64,000 bases of DNA from NCBI RefSeq assembly GCF_003732225.1, contig NZ_MOBJ01000016.1:1-64000 (forward strand), given 5' to 3'. Below the pieces are notes generated by a model. It saw only the letters and a list, made by a program, of their open reading frames with translations. It did not search any database and was not told where the DNA came from. Source of the DNA: Pseudomonas brassicacearum. Lineage in GTDB: Bacteria; Pseudomonadota; Gammaproteobacteria; Pseudomonadales; Pseudomonadaceae. Positions 63,262-64,000 of the stretch are shown here, piece after piece. The stretch's first letter is position 1. Each line of letters starts with the position of its first letter. A program made the position numbers and the translations under genes.

Positions 63262-64000
63262 TTATGGGGTTTCGATGCGCCGCTGCAACAAGTTGATCAG
63301 CAGCAACAGGACGAAGGAAACCACCAGCATCAGCACGCCAATGGAGGTAGCGCCGGTGTAGTCGTATTGGTCGAGCTTGACCATGATCAGCAGCGGCAGG
63401 ATTTCGGTTTTCATCGGCATGTTGCCGGCAATGAAAATCACCGAACCGTACTCGCCAACACCCCGAGCAAACGCCAGGGCAAACCCGGTCAGCCAGGCCG
63501 GCAGCAGTGCGGGAACCAGAATGTAGCGGAACACCTGCAACGGCTTGGCGCCCAGGCACGCGGCGGCCTCTTCGATCTCTCGCGGGATGTCAGCGAGTAC
63601 CGGCTGCACCGTACGCACCACGAACGGCAACGTGACGAAGGTCAGCGCCAGGGTGATACCGAGCGGCGTGTAGGCGATCTTGAAACCCAGGTCCGCAGCG
63701 AACTGCCCGACCAGACCGGTCGGCGTGTACAGCGCCGTCAGCGCAATACCGGCCACGGCCGTCGGCAGTGCGAACGGCAGGTCGATCATCGCGTCGATGA
63801 TCTTGCGTCCGGGGAAGGTGTAACGCACCAGCACCCAGGCCAGCAACGTACCGATGATGCCGTTGATGATCGCGGCGCACAGCGCGGTGCCGAAACTGAG
63901 CTTCAACGCCGCCAGCACGCGTGGCGCCGAGATGATTGCCCAGAACTGGTCCCAGGTGAGTTGAGCGGCATGCACGAACATCGCCGCCAATGGAATGAGC
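63262..64000 (-). CDS. cysT: Sulfate ABC transporter permease CysT, cut by window end
   Basis: Partner permease of CysW. The reading frame stays open to base 64000 ([19 protein letters not shown]), so the 5' end, about 25-30 residues by comparison with the family length, lies outside the window. Membrane segments include [20 protein letters not shown] and the coupling loop [20 protein letters not shown]. The periplasmic binding protein gene expected upstream is not in the window. Confidence 0.94.
   Translation of the reverse strand, partial: LIPLAAMFVHAAQLTWDQFWAIISAPRVLAALKLSFGTALCAAIINGIIGTLLAWVLVRYTFPGRKIIDAMIDLPFALPTAVAGIALTALYTPTGLVGQFAADLGFKIAYTPLGITLALTFVTLPFVVRTVQPVLADIPREIEEAAACLGAKPLQVFRYILVPALLPAWLTGFALAFARGVGEYGSVIFIAGNMPMKTEILPLLIMVKLDQYDYTGATSIGVLMLVVSFVLLLLINLLQRRIETP

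Overview
The window is chromosomal DNA of a Pseudomonas of the P. fluorescens group. Housekeeping gene order (pckA, hslO, hslR, rimBK, envZ/ompR, tex, gshA), high-GC codon use, and dense short palindromes of the REP/REPIN kind typical of this group all point that way. No rRNA, tRNA, CRISPR array, integrase or IS transposase was seen.

Layout. 1-12,400 is core: gluconeogenic PEP carboxykinase, redox chaperone Hsp33, Hsp15, the ribosome-modifying pair RimB/RimK, EnvZ/OmpR, Tex, a hotdog thioesterase and GshA. 12,500-34,100 is mostly a sulfur-acquisition region: tauABCD (taurine), epsC (cysteine synthesis), dcyD with tcyJLN (D-cysteine and cystine), two SfnB-type flavoproteins plus an NtaA/DszA-type monooxygenase, then metQNI. 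It is interrupted by an aldo/keto reductase, a hicAB toxin-antitoxin pair, a broken SDR gene, a small membrane protein and the choline transporter BetT with a BetI-like operator. 34,190-42,952 is the most unusual part: three tandem minus-strand TccC-type Rhs genes with nearly the same core and three unrelated C-terminal tips. 43,100-53,500 carries a methyltransferase, a TriABC-like RND pump with two adaptor lipoproteins, a lone AAA ATPase and a four-gene amino-acid ABC transporter. 53,800-56,700 returns to sulfur-type genes: an orphan metQ, a sigma-54 activator of the SfnR type and a small serine hydrolase. 57,000-61,300 holds a desaturase with a divergent AraC regulator, a receiver-only response regulator, a Crp/Fnr regulator and a Mpo1-like protein. 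The window ends inside cysTWA (sulfate import).

How it works together. Sulfonates, sulfones, sulfate, cystine, D-cysteine and methionine are imported or desulfurised by separate modules that feed cysteine (EpsC) and glutathione (GshA). AT-rich upstream regions of several of these modules share a CATATTCC element, which suggests common sulfate-starvation control (inference). The Rhs array looks like a tip-swapping toxin reservoir: each gene has its own copy of the same 5' region and no immunity gene follows any of them. Several small or untidy items may matter: a 22-codon frame coupled to sfnB, a 31-codon gene behind two hairpins, and a promoter-to-terminator transcript near 57,000 without an intact gene.
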